Positions 55,201-64,000 of a DNA stretch of 64,000 nucleotides are shown here, in pieces. The notes under the pieces were generated by a model. It made no database searches, was not told the DNA's origin, and was given only the letters and a program-made list of their open reading frames with translations. The DNA comes from Amoebophrya sp. A120 (lineage: Eukaryota; Sar; Dinophyceae; Syndiniales; Amoebophryaceae): positions 2,060,391 through 2,124,390 of the forward strand of contig CAJINV010000004.1 in the NCBI GenBank assembly GCA_905178155.1, written 5' to 3'. The stretch's first letter is position 1. Every line of letters starts with the position of its first letter. Position numbers and translations under genes: made by a program.

Positions 55201-57448
55201 CGTGTTGTGATTTTCAGCGAGGTTCATTTACTTCTACGCGGGATCAAAAAAAACTTCTATCTGCTCTACGTCGATCTTATACTTTTCTTTTCAACAAGAA
55301 AAACCTGTCGTACTACTACCGAATAATTCCAAAACCGTCCCCCGGGAGTTGTGATGAATCAGTATTCAAGAAACTGCTCACATGAATCTTCAGAGAGTAC
55401 TACTAACTGAGTACCTTCCTTCTTGCCCAAAATTTTTTGCAGCTCGGAGGCAATAACCGCTGAGGAATTTCCCCCGTCAGGCGTGAAGATCCTCTTCGCC
55501 GCACGCTCCCAGTCGTGAAAAACGTTGTCGACGATGGGCGTTTTGCATCAACTTCAAATAAGCTTACTTCTGGATGGTCTGGCAAATTGGAAGGTTTGTC
55601 ATGGTCGTGCTTAATCCTCTGACAACATGATTCATTCTGAGCGCTGTGATGTTCAGGCATGGGCTCAAAATAAAGAAGCTCTGGCCCGTGCCATGCAAAG
55701 ACGTAGTCTGCCATCTGATGCGGAAAAAAAAATTACACGATAGTACAGTACACAATAAAGAAGTGCTGCATCACCACCTTTCATATAGAGTAGCGTCTAC
55801 ACGAAATGATCCCGAGACGACCGACCAGCCCGAAGAGGAATATTAAGTATTTGCAATTGCATATTTTGGACTTGGGCAGCTTGGTTCGCAACGCGTCCAG
55901 TTCCCCCTCCTTTTCCACCAACTTTCGCGCGCTCAGCGTGTGCTCGCAGTGCTCGGTTGCCTGGCCAGGGATCTTCGGCGCGGCCGGTGAGCCCAGGTAG
56001 CAGTTGGTCAGGTACCGCGAGAAGGGGATCAGGTTCGGCTCCGTGAAATAAATGCGGTTGCCGACCACCTTCTGCCGTGGCTGGTCGGGCGGAAAGTATT
56101 CCAGCACCGTGTTTTTTTCCAGATACTCGTTGGTGGAAAATTGCTCCGCGGTGAACTGCTCGCGCGCTTCCGCAAAGTTCTCGAACAGCGAGGCACCGTA
56201 TGAGCGTGCACAACTCCCGCTCCCCTTCATTTGTAATGCAAAAACGCAGTTCCAGCCACTGCCTCACATCGCTACCTTGCATGACAGACTTGGGAAAAAT
56301 CCAAACAGTACGTATAGTCCGCACGCATATTTGTCATGCAAAAACTACATCTCTGACCTTGTCTCTATTGCTGTTCTTGCCTTCAAATGAGGGGGAGGGG
56401 GGGTTGTGCACTCGGATACACCGTTCTTCACCAGAAAAGGCTTTTGGAACTCCAGTTTCTTGCCGTGCTTTTTCTCGTAGTCCTCCACACTAATCTCCGT
56501 CATCTTGTTCTGCTTCTTGCCCGGCTTGGCGCGCAGCTTCTTCAGCTCCTTCAGCTTGTACTTGCCTGTACTTATTTTTCAAATGTTCAGAAGAAATGGC
56601 ACTAGAATGCTGTGCTGTCCTATGTTCATCTATCCACAGTGCAATGACTTGGTGCTCTCATCATCTCAGCAGTGGAAGACGGAGCGGCAAAATTAACTAA
56701 AGAAACAAGTAGTGGACGAAGCATACAAAAACGCGATATCCATTTTTTCTTTGTTTATCGGAACAACAAATTGCATATCGGAAGATACAAGAATGAAAAG
56801 TACCGACAGTGAACGAGACCGCCTTTTCTTTTTTCACGGTTTCTTTCACCGTTATCCTGAGTAAAAACATCCCCACACCAGAGTCAAGACGGGGATTTTG
56901 CAACACAAGCCTAGAACTTTTGGGGGTCACGCATCACAAGTTGCAGTCCGTAGTGTAGTGCAGGTTCGCAAGGCCAGCTGCATCAGAAATCCATCTGCTT
57001 ATCCTGTTTACAGCATTACAAATTCCAAAACACGACTAAAAATGCCTCTCCTGGCGATGCGCATTGCAAGTGTTCCTGTCGCTGTCATTGGAAATCTGCA
57101 TGACAACTCTGGTGTGGGGACGTTTTTACTCAGGATAACCGTGTTTGCCGCTTCGTTTAGCTTTCTTAGCTGCTCGAGCATGTTGTCCAAAAAAAGGGTC
57201 AAGGACGAGTGCATTTTTTCCTTCTTCGCAAATTCTCCGAGTTGGACGGCTTGCTCTAAAATTTCCGTGGTGTTTTCCTTTTTCCCGACTGTCAATTTCG
57301 CGTGGATGTTGATGCTGTTCTGCGCTTCTACCGCACCGGGGAGCTGCTGGACCAGCGAAGTTGCTGACAGCAAGGTCGCGGTCAGGAAAAATCCTTTCGA
57401 AAACATCTTGTAGTTTGCGGCTCGTGCAGATCTTGAACTACTTTTCAT
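52208..57448 (-). CDS. JmjC-domain protein with signal peptide and substituted metal ligand (about 610 aa)
   Basis: Fifteen exons: 57448-57138, 56847-56804, 56565-56419, 56193-55864, 55540-55415, 55122-54909, 54776-54701, 54436 to about 54365, about 54098-54012, 53755-53698, 53439-53349, 53199-53164, 52996-52941, 52714-52689 and 52366-52208. The N-terminus (MKSSSRSARAANYKMFSKG then FFLTATLLSATSLV) is a signal peptide or anchor. FQKPFLVKN opens the JmjC region. FGPSGSGDKLHAENG (H347, E349) supplies the HxE half of the iron site, followed by YDVLLHGFRRWLLV and EPGDIIFVPPGWFRVSLSL. In active JmjC 2-oxoglutarate oxygenases the last motif normally ends W-H; here it is R (about R430), so iron binding and catalysis are doubtful. 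A helical C-terminal extension follows. Ten introns are introners, four GT-AG (donors GTACTTATT, GTATAATAC, GTACTCAG and GTACTTTTC). The exon 8/9 join is the only one not resolved. An upstream in-frame extension exists to about 57799. Confidence 0.8.
52372..52688. mobile_element. Introner, family 1, decayed left end
   Basis: Left TATGCCTCACAAATGCC, right CCCGGCAGACACATTTGCAG then TTGATA; TSD GTCGG/GTCGA. Removal joins KLID to VQKTK. Confidence 0.78.
52720..52940. mobile_element. Introner, family 3 (TATGAGAGTGCACAAC termini)
   Basis: TATGAGAGTGCACAAC ... GTTGTGCACTCTCATA with CCCCCTCCCCCTCAT arms; perfect TSD TGGAG. Removal joins ILNS to KGKISK. It leaves a 26-nt exon on its lower-coordinate side. 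Confidence 0.93.
53002..53163. mobile_element. Introner, short (162 bp), singleton termini
   Basis: TATCCACTGCAAAAGTGATG ... GCACTTTTGCATTGCATA; TSD TCCGA/TCGGA. Removal joins VQDSD to VPQPV. Confidence 0.85.
53445..53697. mobile_element. Introner, family 1
   Basis: TATCAAATGCAGAAATGTC ... GACATATTTGCAATCCATA; perfect TSD GGTTG. Removal joins HRQFN to LAFCYE. Confidence 0.93.
53761..54011. mobile_element. Introner, family 1
   Basis: TATCAAATGTAAAAGTGTC ... GACATTTTTACATTTGATA; TSD CGGAG/CGGGG. Removal joins LYQPP to VVEAIV. Confidence 0.9.
54099..54364. mobile_element. Introner, family 1, decayed; boundaries approximate
   Basis: The right end ATATATGCAATGCATA and internal GCATGACGAGTC / GCACGACAAATCC words identify it; the left terminus is eroded. 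The exact join after FRVSLSLADS is not resolved. Confidence 0.6.
54442..54700. mobile_element. Introner, family 3
   Basis: TATGACAGTCCACAACTAC ... GTTGTGCACTCTCATA; perfect TSD CTGGT. Removal joins YIEVNQ to EPGDIIFVP in the JmjC core. Confidence 0.92.
55546..55863. mobile_element. Introner, family 1, diverged, 318 bp
   Basis: Left CATCAACTTCAAATAAGC, right TATTTGCAATTGCATA; perfect TSD TTTTG. Removal gives KLPKSK-TPIVDNV. An internal open frame (MADYVFAWHG) is therefore intronic. Confidence 0.85.
56199..56418. mobile_element. Introner, family 3
   Basis: TATGAGCGTGCACAACTCC ... GTTGTGCACTCGGATA; perfect TSD CACCG. Removal joins FLVKNG to ASLFEN. Confidence 0.93.
56853..57137. mobile_element. 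Introner, family 2
   Basis: TATCCTGAGTAAAAACATCC ... GGACGTTTTTACTCAGGATA; perfect TSD ACCGT. Removal joins EAANTV to KETVKKE. Confidence 0.94.
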
Positions 57449-58782
57449 CTTCCACAGGTTTTGGTTTTGCTGGTCTTTCTCCTGCATCATGACCGGGGTC
57501 AGTACTTGTTTTGCCTCTACTTCCACTTCGCCAGTTGTACTGATAAAACTTCTTCGCAGGCCAGTGTCAGCAACTACATGTTGTCCACAACTTCGGAGGT
57601 GACAACATTGTTCAAGCTGATCCTCATCCTGGTCGGGCCAGAACGTCGCATGATCTACTTGCGGTTCTTCATCTTGCACCAGCTCGTCCCCGGCACAGGG
57701 AGGTTGTTGCCTCCAGGAGCTCATCCACATGGTTGTCGTTGCAATATCCTCGTCCCTCAAGAAGTCCTCGCTGCGGCGCGAAAATCCCGGGCGGGACAAC
57801 TACGTTTTTTGATGCGGCTCGCACAACGTTTTTTGATGTCTTTTTGCCGTCTCAGATAATCAATAACGTCTGGTCGTGCTCGCTAGGATGTAAATTTAGT
57901 TATATTGCTTTACTTTGATATTGGTATAGTGATGCGAAAAACGAACTTGATGTGTCGTGCAAATTAGAATGTTAAATTATCAAAGTCTTCATAGTCAAGG
58001 AGGGTAAGAGGTTCTACTTCTGTCGCTAAAAGGGTCGCTGAGCGAAAAACGTTCAGGACCATGCGATATCAAAAACAGAAAAGAGATCGTAGAAAAGGAA
58101 GAACCGAAAATGAAATCTGATCAGGGAACCTTGCAAGAACTACATCAGCGTAACTACATTGCACAATGACCACCTTTTCTTGTCCACTGTCGTACTATCG
58201 ACAAATAGAAATAGTACTATGCCTCGATCCAATTTAAAAATGCAGAGCCAAGGTGCAGCTTCTCGAGAAGAAAGCGTGGTGAAGAATTGCGGCCATTCTA
58301 CTTCTCGCGGCCACGAGATGCAAACCGGGTCCCGGAAAAACGGGGAAGGCGAACACTGGAGTTGCAAAGGCAAAACGCTTTGTCTTGAGATTATTTTTTT
58401 ATTCTTTGGTTCTGAATCTGTACTTCTACTTACTCGTAGTTTTTCTGCCGATTGACTTTTACTCCCAGTTCCTTGCCTCTCTACAAGGAAGAGGCAAAAA
58501 TGTCCCGCAGTTGTGCCAAGCATCAAAGACGAAGATCAGAGATGCGGTTTTGTGTTAAGTAATTTCTTCGAAATCACACGTCGCACATCTGACTGGTGCG
58601 AGAGATCGTGGTCGTTTCTTTATTGCACTGCGAGACACATCTTCACCACCCTGCACTAAATCATCTCCCTTCGCTGGTGCTGGCTCCTCAGGAGGTCGTA
58701 AAAGCTGCTGTAGGACCGATCATCTACAGTAAAACTCACGCACGGCGGTGAGGCCGATCATCTACAACTGCTGCGAAACCTC
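57449..58782. other. Intergenic; in-frame upstream extension of the JmjC gene
   Basis: The JmjC first exon stays open up to about 57799 (residues such as MSSWRQQPPCAGDEL), so its true start may be further upstream. 57,860-58,782 holds nothing recognisable. Confidence 0.4.
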
Positions 58783-61700
58783 TCAGAGGCGTCCCTTCGG
58801 CATGAGTACCAGCTGCACCACAATCACATATCAAATGTAAAAATGTCTGGGTCTGGAAACTTGTGATGCTGGGTGGCGTCTTATGATGAGGCCACAAGTG
58901 CTGGCTCAGCATGACAAGTTTCTGAGCTTCTAGGTGTTGCCTATTCTGCATGACAAACTGCGTTTCTGCATCACAGAAAAGTGGGGCTCTTGGGTAACGT
59001 GCATGACAGATTTAACAGTCATGCCAGACAAGCATGACAAACATGCATTCTTCCAGACCCAGACATTTTTACATTTGATATCACAACGCAGAGAATGATT
59101 CCGTACGTTTTCTGGTTCCGGTTGGATTTCTGCGCTTGCGCGATATCCCACGAAAAAACTGTTTCACTGTGATGATTTTGCAAGATCTGCATCACAAGTT
59201 TGTTACACATGCTACTAAAAATTTCTCATGCGCACTTCCCAAGGGAAAACACGCTGGAAAATCCAATGCCTTGCATGTGTAGCAAGACAAATAGTTTTGT
59301 GTTATATTTTCTGCATCACAGGTTCACCGTAAAACAGTTTTTTCTCAGGATACGCGAGTACGGTTGAGTAGTACTGCACTACCTGCTGAAACATCGGCGA
59401 ACGGCTCGCGAACGAAGCCGCGGCACCAGCGGTTCCGTCTTGCGTTCCCTGAAGGTCGTTTTGCTGCTCATCGCCTGCTGTAGCTCGTGCATCATCTTCG
59501 TATCCCCCAGCCATGGTCAAATCGTAGTCGTAGGCCTCTTCCTCGGCGGACCCCTCTTCTTTCGAAGCTGCCGGAACAAGCTTCTTCTGTTTATTCAGAT
59601 TTAATACTTGTTTCCGCTGCCTCACCGGTAGGGAGTCCTGATACTTCTCCTCCTCCGAGACGGATGAGGACATTTTGCCCGAGGAAGAGGAAGATATCGA
59701 AAGGAAAAAACCCCCCTCCCCATATCAAAACGGAATTTCTGATGCTGGATTTGTGTAGACAAATCAGCTTTGTATTGCTGGAAGGCATTGCGGCCAGATT
59801 CCCAGCCTAGGTGGAGGCGTTGGGCTCTAGTTGTTCAGCATGGCAAACGGCTCCGCTTTAGGCCCAACAGCATGACAAATCGCCTCCATAATGGGGCGGA
59901 AGCATCTGCCCTTGTCTTCTTGCAACATAAATGTGATTTGTAACCTCAAATCAGCAACACAAATTTTCGGAAACATGCCTTTTCAATATGGGGAGGGGGG
60001 ATTTTTCTTTACGATAGAAGAGGATGAGGCTTTGTTGCTTTGCGACTCGGGTTCTTTCGAAGACGAGGGATTGGACCCGCGGTGAAACCCCGGCGACAGA
60101 AAAGCGGCGACGAGATTCAGCGGACCTTGGCGCTTCCACCGGGCGAGCCGCTCGCTCGCGGCCGCGGAAAACGAGGAAGTCGAAGACGACCCCGATGACG
60201 TGGAGCGGCCGGGGGGTCGCCGTCCTGCTCTCGCCGAGGACGAGACGGACCGGGTGTCGTCCTGCTCGAAGTAGGCCTCTGGTGCCATGCCTTCTACATC
60301 ATCTTGTTCCTGGTAGTAGGAAAACAACGGGCGTTCTACTTGGTACGCCGGCGGAGCAGTCTCGCCCTCCCGCTCGCGCCGCATCAGCGCCCGCGCCTCC
60401 TGGTCGTCCTGCCGGCGCTGCTTTAACCAGTCCGGCACCACGGTCGCATTGGCCCCGCCGCCGTAGCTGGTTTCCAGAGCCGTCGCCACGCCGGCACCGT
60501 ACTGGCCGCGGGCCGCGTGCAGGAGATCGTCCAGCGACCGTCGCCGGGCAGCTTTGCGCGCCTCCTCGGCCCTGCGCCGCTCCTGCCGCTCGGCCCGCGT
60601 GTTGCGCCACACCACGGACAAGTGGACCGCGACGCCCGGCTTGTTGTCGTAATAGCCACTGTAGCCGTGGCATGATCCTGTGCAAAAGCGATATTATCGC
60701 ACTCGTAGCAATTCTTGCAATTTTTATGCATGACAAATCTTCTTTCTCACCACGACCCTACCCCATCTTTCAAGTTGGAACAATTTGTAATGCAATCTGT
60801 ACTAGTGCGATTTGTTTTATTTGCAATGCATAGGTTGCCGTGCAAATAATTATCCGCGGCGTTGTTGTAGCCGCTGGTGCTGGATCCGGCCAGGAAACCG
60901 CTTAAACTCGGCGTTGCGTTCCCGGATGCTCCAGTAGTATTCTTAACTACCTCCCCGTCCGAGAGCACGCCCTCGTAGACTAGGGGCGCGGTCGACGTTG
61001 TGCCCCCATCCTGGTCCGCGAGGAGTGCTCGCTCCGCGTCGGAACCGCGACCGCTTCCCGCGCGGATCGTGGGCAGGTTACGGAACGACCCCTCGGACAA
61101 CAGCGCTTTGCTTGGTTGATTCACAGCGTCTGTCTTGCTTGTTTGAAAAGCCGGCGAGGATGAAGAAGCTGTGTGCTCTTCTATCCTGTGTAAAAACGCA
61201 CCCACGACCCCAGGGTTGTGTCATACAACAGTGCACCACTAAATATGTCTCTCATGCGCAGCCAAATGCATCTTCTTGGGAAGCGTTTCCTAGGGGAGTC
61301 CTGGAATTTGTCACGCTAAGTATAAAGTGATTTTAAATCACTAGAACTAGATAGAATTAAAGAGATCATTAATTTGTGATGTCGCGGCTGCACAACTAGC
61401 TGAGGATCGCATTTTTACACTACGATCCCAAAATTTTCATGCGCAACATGATATTTTCAAAAAAACCCTCTTCGATTTGTCTAGAAAAATTGCTATCTTG
61501 ACTCCGGGGTCGTGTGGAAATTAGTTTCCACAGCGGGTAGGATCGCCAACATCTTCTACTTCAGCAGCTACTGCTCCATCGCCCTCTTTCGCTGTCCGCG
61601 CAACCAAGAACTCGTTGCCGCTTATTTCCAACTCGGTCGTGGGAACCACAGCTGCGTCCGCTTCTAGAAAACCGCTCTCCAAAATGTTGGAGGACATCAT

Positions 61701-62327
61701 GCCCGATGCGACGCCCGACGCCACACCAGAGTCCAACAGGTCGGTCCGGGAGTCCCGCGTGGATGTGAACCCGTACAACGGTAGGTCCTTGTAGTGCTCC
61801 GTTGTCGTGACGCCTTGGTTGGGCACCCGCTCTATCGTGTGCCCTTTCAGCGTCTCCGTTTTTTTCGCCCCGTGGGCCTTCAGGACCACGTCATGGGGTG
61901 ACTGCGATCGCGGCCGGCTCGTGGAGACGGGGGAGGCGGGGGCTGTCCCGCCGACCGCACCAGCCTTCTTCCTCGCTTCCCGCTGCTCCGGATCTGGAGA
62001 GGAAAAGTACTTAACTCCGGCTGTTCTTCCCCAGTCACGGAACTGGCAGTGTAAGTAGTACTAAAAAATCAGCGTGACTTTTTTATGCAAAAATCAATCT
62101 CGGACGTCGCCGACGTAGTAGTCACGCACGAAAATTTCGCCAAACTGAGCAGATGTGGAATCTACCAGTGCAGGAGTTTCGGAAGTAGATGATGAATGTG
62201 CTTGCAGAAGATGAGTACGCAAGCAAAAATCGCGTCCTGGGGAAGAAGTCCTGGAGTCTCTATTCTTGCACGGGATACATGTCGGTCCTTGCTTTTTTGC
62301 ACCTTCGCTTCTTGACGCCTGATTCAT
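58783..62327 (-). CDS. Predicted tail-anchored, acidic/Ser-rich protein (about 700 aa)
   Basis: Core exons 62042-61540, 61176-60833, 60668-60017, 59689-59353, 59138-59081 and 58823-58783 make 645 codons in frame, all separated by introners. A first exon from an ATG at 62327 (MNQASRSEGAKKQG) ending near 62120 is likely but its donor is not fixed. The body is low-complexity, with QFRDWGRTAGVKYFSSPDPE, an Arg/Glu-rich helix (WRNTRAERQERRRAEEARKA) near the middle and acidic stretches. The C-terminus is QKSNRNQK then YGIILCVVIVVQLVLMPKGRL, a single hydrophobic helix a few residues from the end, as in tail-anchored ER, Golgi or SNARE-like proteins. I found no SNARE heptad layer or central Q/R, so I do not assign it. 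The membrane segment is interrupted by an introner (59081/58823). Confidence 0.66.
58829..59080. mobile_element. Introner, family 1
   Basis: TATCAAATGTAAAAATGTC ... GACATTTTTACATTTGATA; perfect TSD TCACA. It splits the C-terminal membrane helix; removal gives ILCVVI-VVQLVLM. Confidence 0.93.
59144..59352. mobile_element. Introner, family 2 variant (AAAAAACTGTTT arms)
   Basis: TATCCCACGAAAAAACTGTTT-type left arm and AAACAGTTTTTTCTCAGGATA-type right arm; perfect TSD CGCGA. Removal joins YSTVLA to QAQKSN. Confidence 0.9.
59695..60016. mobile_element. Introner, family 4
   Basis: TATCGAAAGGAAAAAACCC ... GATTTTTCTTTACGATA with CCCCCCTCCCCATAT arms; perfect TSD GAAGA. Removal lies in a Ser run and keeps frame. 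Confidence 0.92.
60674..60832. mobile_element. Introner, short (about 159 bp), singleton termini
   Basis: Left GATCCTGTGCAAAAGCGATA, right TTATTTGCAATGCATA, with inner arms ATCGCACT and AGTGCGAT. The TSD is poor. Removal joins NYLHG to YSGYYDNK, with a two-residue uncertainty. Confidence 0.7.
61182..61539. mobile_element. Introner, family 2, decayed
   Basis: Left TATCCTGTGTAAAAACGCAC, right GGTCGTGTGG then TTTCCACAGCGGGTA. The TSD is poor, yet the 5-bp rule still gives an in-frame join, EDVGDP-HTASSS. Confidence 0.75.
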
Positions 62328-62525
62328 CGATATTGTGGTCAAAATATTAAATTTTCTGATTGAATATTCCACACACCTCCGTTCTTGCGTGTCGTGTGCT
62401 TGCAGGCAAAAATGCAAGTGCCGGCGCTCTTGCAGGAGGAGCTCTACTTGCGCTACTAATTTTCTCTCTTCGAGGGGGAACAAGAACAAACAGAACGGGT
62501 AAAATAAAAAGTACAGAACTTTATT

Positions 62526-63998
62526 CTACCGCTGCCAGTCCTCCCTGTGCGATTGCGCCGCGCGGGCCTTTTCGTGCGCGACCTGAAACCGCTCCTGGAA
62601 CTTGCGCAGACGTATTACAGTGAAAAATGCCCCCACCCCCACAGTTGTAAGAATTTGTCATGCTAAGTTTCCAGATGAAAACTTTTTGTCATGCATGAAA
62701 GAAGTATGAATCTTTCTGATGCAGAGTAAAGTCGTATATCGCATCGCTTGCATGACAAGCGCCGCTCTTGCTGGGATCTTTTGCAATACAAATTTTTGCT
62801 ATTCACGATTGGAAATCTGTGATGCTGCTAGGTGCAAGAGGGCGAATGTTTCTTTTGGAAAGGTTTGCAATACAAATGCTCCCAAGTTCGGGGGTGGGGG
62901 CATTTTTTATTGTAATAAGACGCTTGAAGAGTTCGTAGACCGCCTCAAAGTCCTCCAACAGGTCCAGCACCGTGTCCTTGTGCGGACGGCTGCCTTTCTA
63001 TGAGAGTGCACAACTCCCCCTCCCCCTCATCTGTCATGCAAAATACCCAATCCACCCTCTACCTCTTGGCACTGTTTGCATGACAAGCTCTGGTAGCCCA
63101 AATAGCACTACACTCCAGTGCAAATTTGTCATGCAAAACCGGCATTCTTGCTGATGGCCGCTTGTAATGCCGTTTACACTACACAAACGAGGGGGAGGGG
63201 GGGTTGTGCACTGTCATACTTTCGGCATGTGCTTGTAGCCCTTTTCGATCATGGTTCGGGTGACGCCGTTCTCCGTGTCTAGCAGCATATCCTGTGTTAA
63301 AACGTCTCCACCCGCCCAGAGCTGTCATGCAAATCTGCATGCCAAAAAAAATTCTCAAGCGGAGCCCCGTGAGACGCATTTCCTCGTCGTTTTTTGGAAT
63401 TTGTGATGCTCGAATCAGCATGATGTGCTAGATCTGTGATGCTGCTGAACTACCTATAGTATAGGTATAATTATACAATACGAAGACAATAAATTTGTCA
63501 CGCGAACCAACCAAAGCAGGCTGATTTGTCTAGCAGATTTCCCATCAACATCTTGACTCTGGTGTGAGGACGTTTTTACTCAGGATACAGCATCGCACGA
63601 ATCTCCTCCTCCGTCTTGGAGCTCGAAAACGGCGTCAGCAGCACCGGCATCAGGTTTCGTTTCAGCAGTTTTTCGCACAGCTCGCCCGTCTTCGTTCTGA
63701 AGTCGTTGGTCACCGCTACCAGCTGGGGCAGGAATTCCTGCGACGTCGATGCCGCTTTGTCTTCGGCGTCCAAGGCCTCGACACTGCGAGCCGCGGAGGA
63801 GAGTTCCGCCTCCTTGGCCTTCGCGAACTCAGCCACGTCGTCCGCATCGTCTACGGACTTGAAGGCTTCCAACTTTTCCACAATTTGCCGCAAGCTCTGC
63901 AGGTCCGCGCCGGCCTTCCGGGCGTTCGTAACCGTTGGAAGTAGGGACATAAAGACTTCTCGGTTCTTGTCGGTTAGTTTACCTAGTACTATAGCGGT
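62526..63998 (-). CDS. Helical protein, 3' part only (runs off the window)
   Basis: Exons up to the window edge-63588, 63282-63219, 62993-62918 and 62607-62526 with three introners between them, all in frame; the stop is TAG at 62528. The visible part is about 210 aa of alpha-helical, charged sequence: DKNREVFMSLLPTVTNARKA, KTGELCEKLLKRNLMPVLL, TENGVTRTMIEKGYKHMPKG, TVLDLLEDFEAVYELFKRL and RFQVAHEKARAAQSHREDW. No family recognised. The frame is open across the window end, so the start is outside. Confidence 0.75.
62613..62917. mobile_element. Introner, family 6 (AAAAATGCCCCCACCCCC arms)
   Basis: Left TATTACAGTGAAAAATGCCC, right GGGGGCATTTTTTATTGTAATA; perfect TSD AGACG. Removal joins YELFKR to LRKFQER. 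Only member of its arm type in the window. Confidence 0.92.
62999..63218. mobile_element. Introner, family 3
   Basis: TATGAGAGTGCACAACTCC ... GTTGTGCACTGTCATA; perfect TSD CTTTC. Removal joins YKHMPK to GSRPHKD. Confidence 0.93.
63288..63587. mobile_element. Introner, family 2
   Basis: TATCCTGTGTTAAAACGTC ... GGACGTTTTTACTCAGGATA; perfect TSD CAGCA. Removal joins EIRAM to LLDTENG. A small inverted repeat (ACCTATAGTATAGGT) lies inside near 63451. Confidence 0.92.
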
Positions 63999-64000
63999 TG

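Noticed and set aside
55626-55714. Attractive minus-strand exon (MADYVFAWHG...) with a good polypyrimidine acceptor
   Set aside because: It sits inside a 318-bp introner bounded by perfect TTTTG duplications; removing the whole element joins KLPKSK to TPIVDNV in frame.
61521-61889. Stop codon shortly after DVGDPTRCGN as a gene end
   Set aside because: The stop is within the decayed family 2 introner at 61182-61539; splicing continues the frame into HTASSSSPAF.

Overview
This is a window of nuclear DNA from a protist. I read it as an Amoebophrya-like (Syndiniales) dinoflagellate, or something that shares its genome style. The reasons are that every gene I can support (about 14 models) lies on the minus strand in one head-to-tail array, and that coding sequence is broken by dozens of short 'introner' elements. 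Introners are intron-sized mobile elements; terminal inverted repeats, direct repeats and non-canonical splice borders have been described for them in Amoebophrya. The organism call is inference; the element structure is read directly from the sequence.

The main finding is the introner load. I count 47 elements of about 120-330 bp (two are larger because other DNA has inserted into them). Most start TAT, end ATA, carry terminal inverted repeats, and sit between a 5-bp target-site duplication (TSD), exact or with one or two mismatches. They fall into at least seven families with unrelated termini but share an internal word, TTTGTSATGC and its complement GCATSACAAA. Removing one element plus one TSD copy restores one reading frame at nearly every site tested, and this closes full-length models of 1,860, 1,669, 645+, 636, about 610, 525, 264 and 203 codons. 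GT-AG is not available at the borders I checked. Ordinary GT-AG introns (donors such as GTACTTATT, GTATAATAC) occur beside introners in the same genes.

Layout (all genes on minus, listed by rising coordinate). 1.2-4.5 kb: UPF1/SEN1-like superfamily-1 RNA/DNA helicase. 5.2-7.1 kb: uncharacterised family member A with a duplicated terminal exon. 7.3-8.9 kb: a segmental duplication in which one copy carries an intergenic introner and the other is the empty site. 8.8-16.8 kb: a large predicted secreted, amphipathic-helical protein. 16.9-17.7 kb: a GC-rich hairpin cluster. 18.7-20.4 kb: family member B. 21.1-23.3 kb: a beta-propeller-like protein. 24.1-26.2 kb: cytosolic ribosomal protein uS5 (RPS2). 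27.5-30.0 kb: tandemly duplicated exons, one encoding a His/Gly-rich hexapeptide repeat. 32.5-36.2 kb: a polycystin-2-type cation channel. 37.7-49.1 kb: a coiled-coil/WW/ankyrin scaffold. 49.5-51.2 kb: a stand-alone dynein-stalk-like protein. 52.2-57.4 kb: a JmjC-domain protein with a substituted metal ligand. 58.8-62.3 kb: a tail-anchored protein. 62.5-64.0 kb: the 3' part of a helical protein that runs off the window.

No operon or pathway links the genes. They are a housekeeping, channel, cytoskeletal and signalling mix. Limits: boundaries come from reading the sequence only, the 5' ends of several genes are uncertain, and no similarity search was run.
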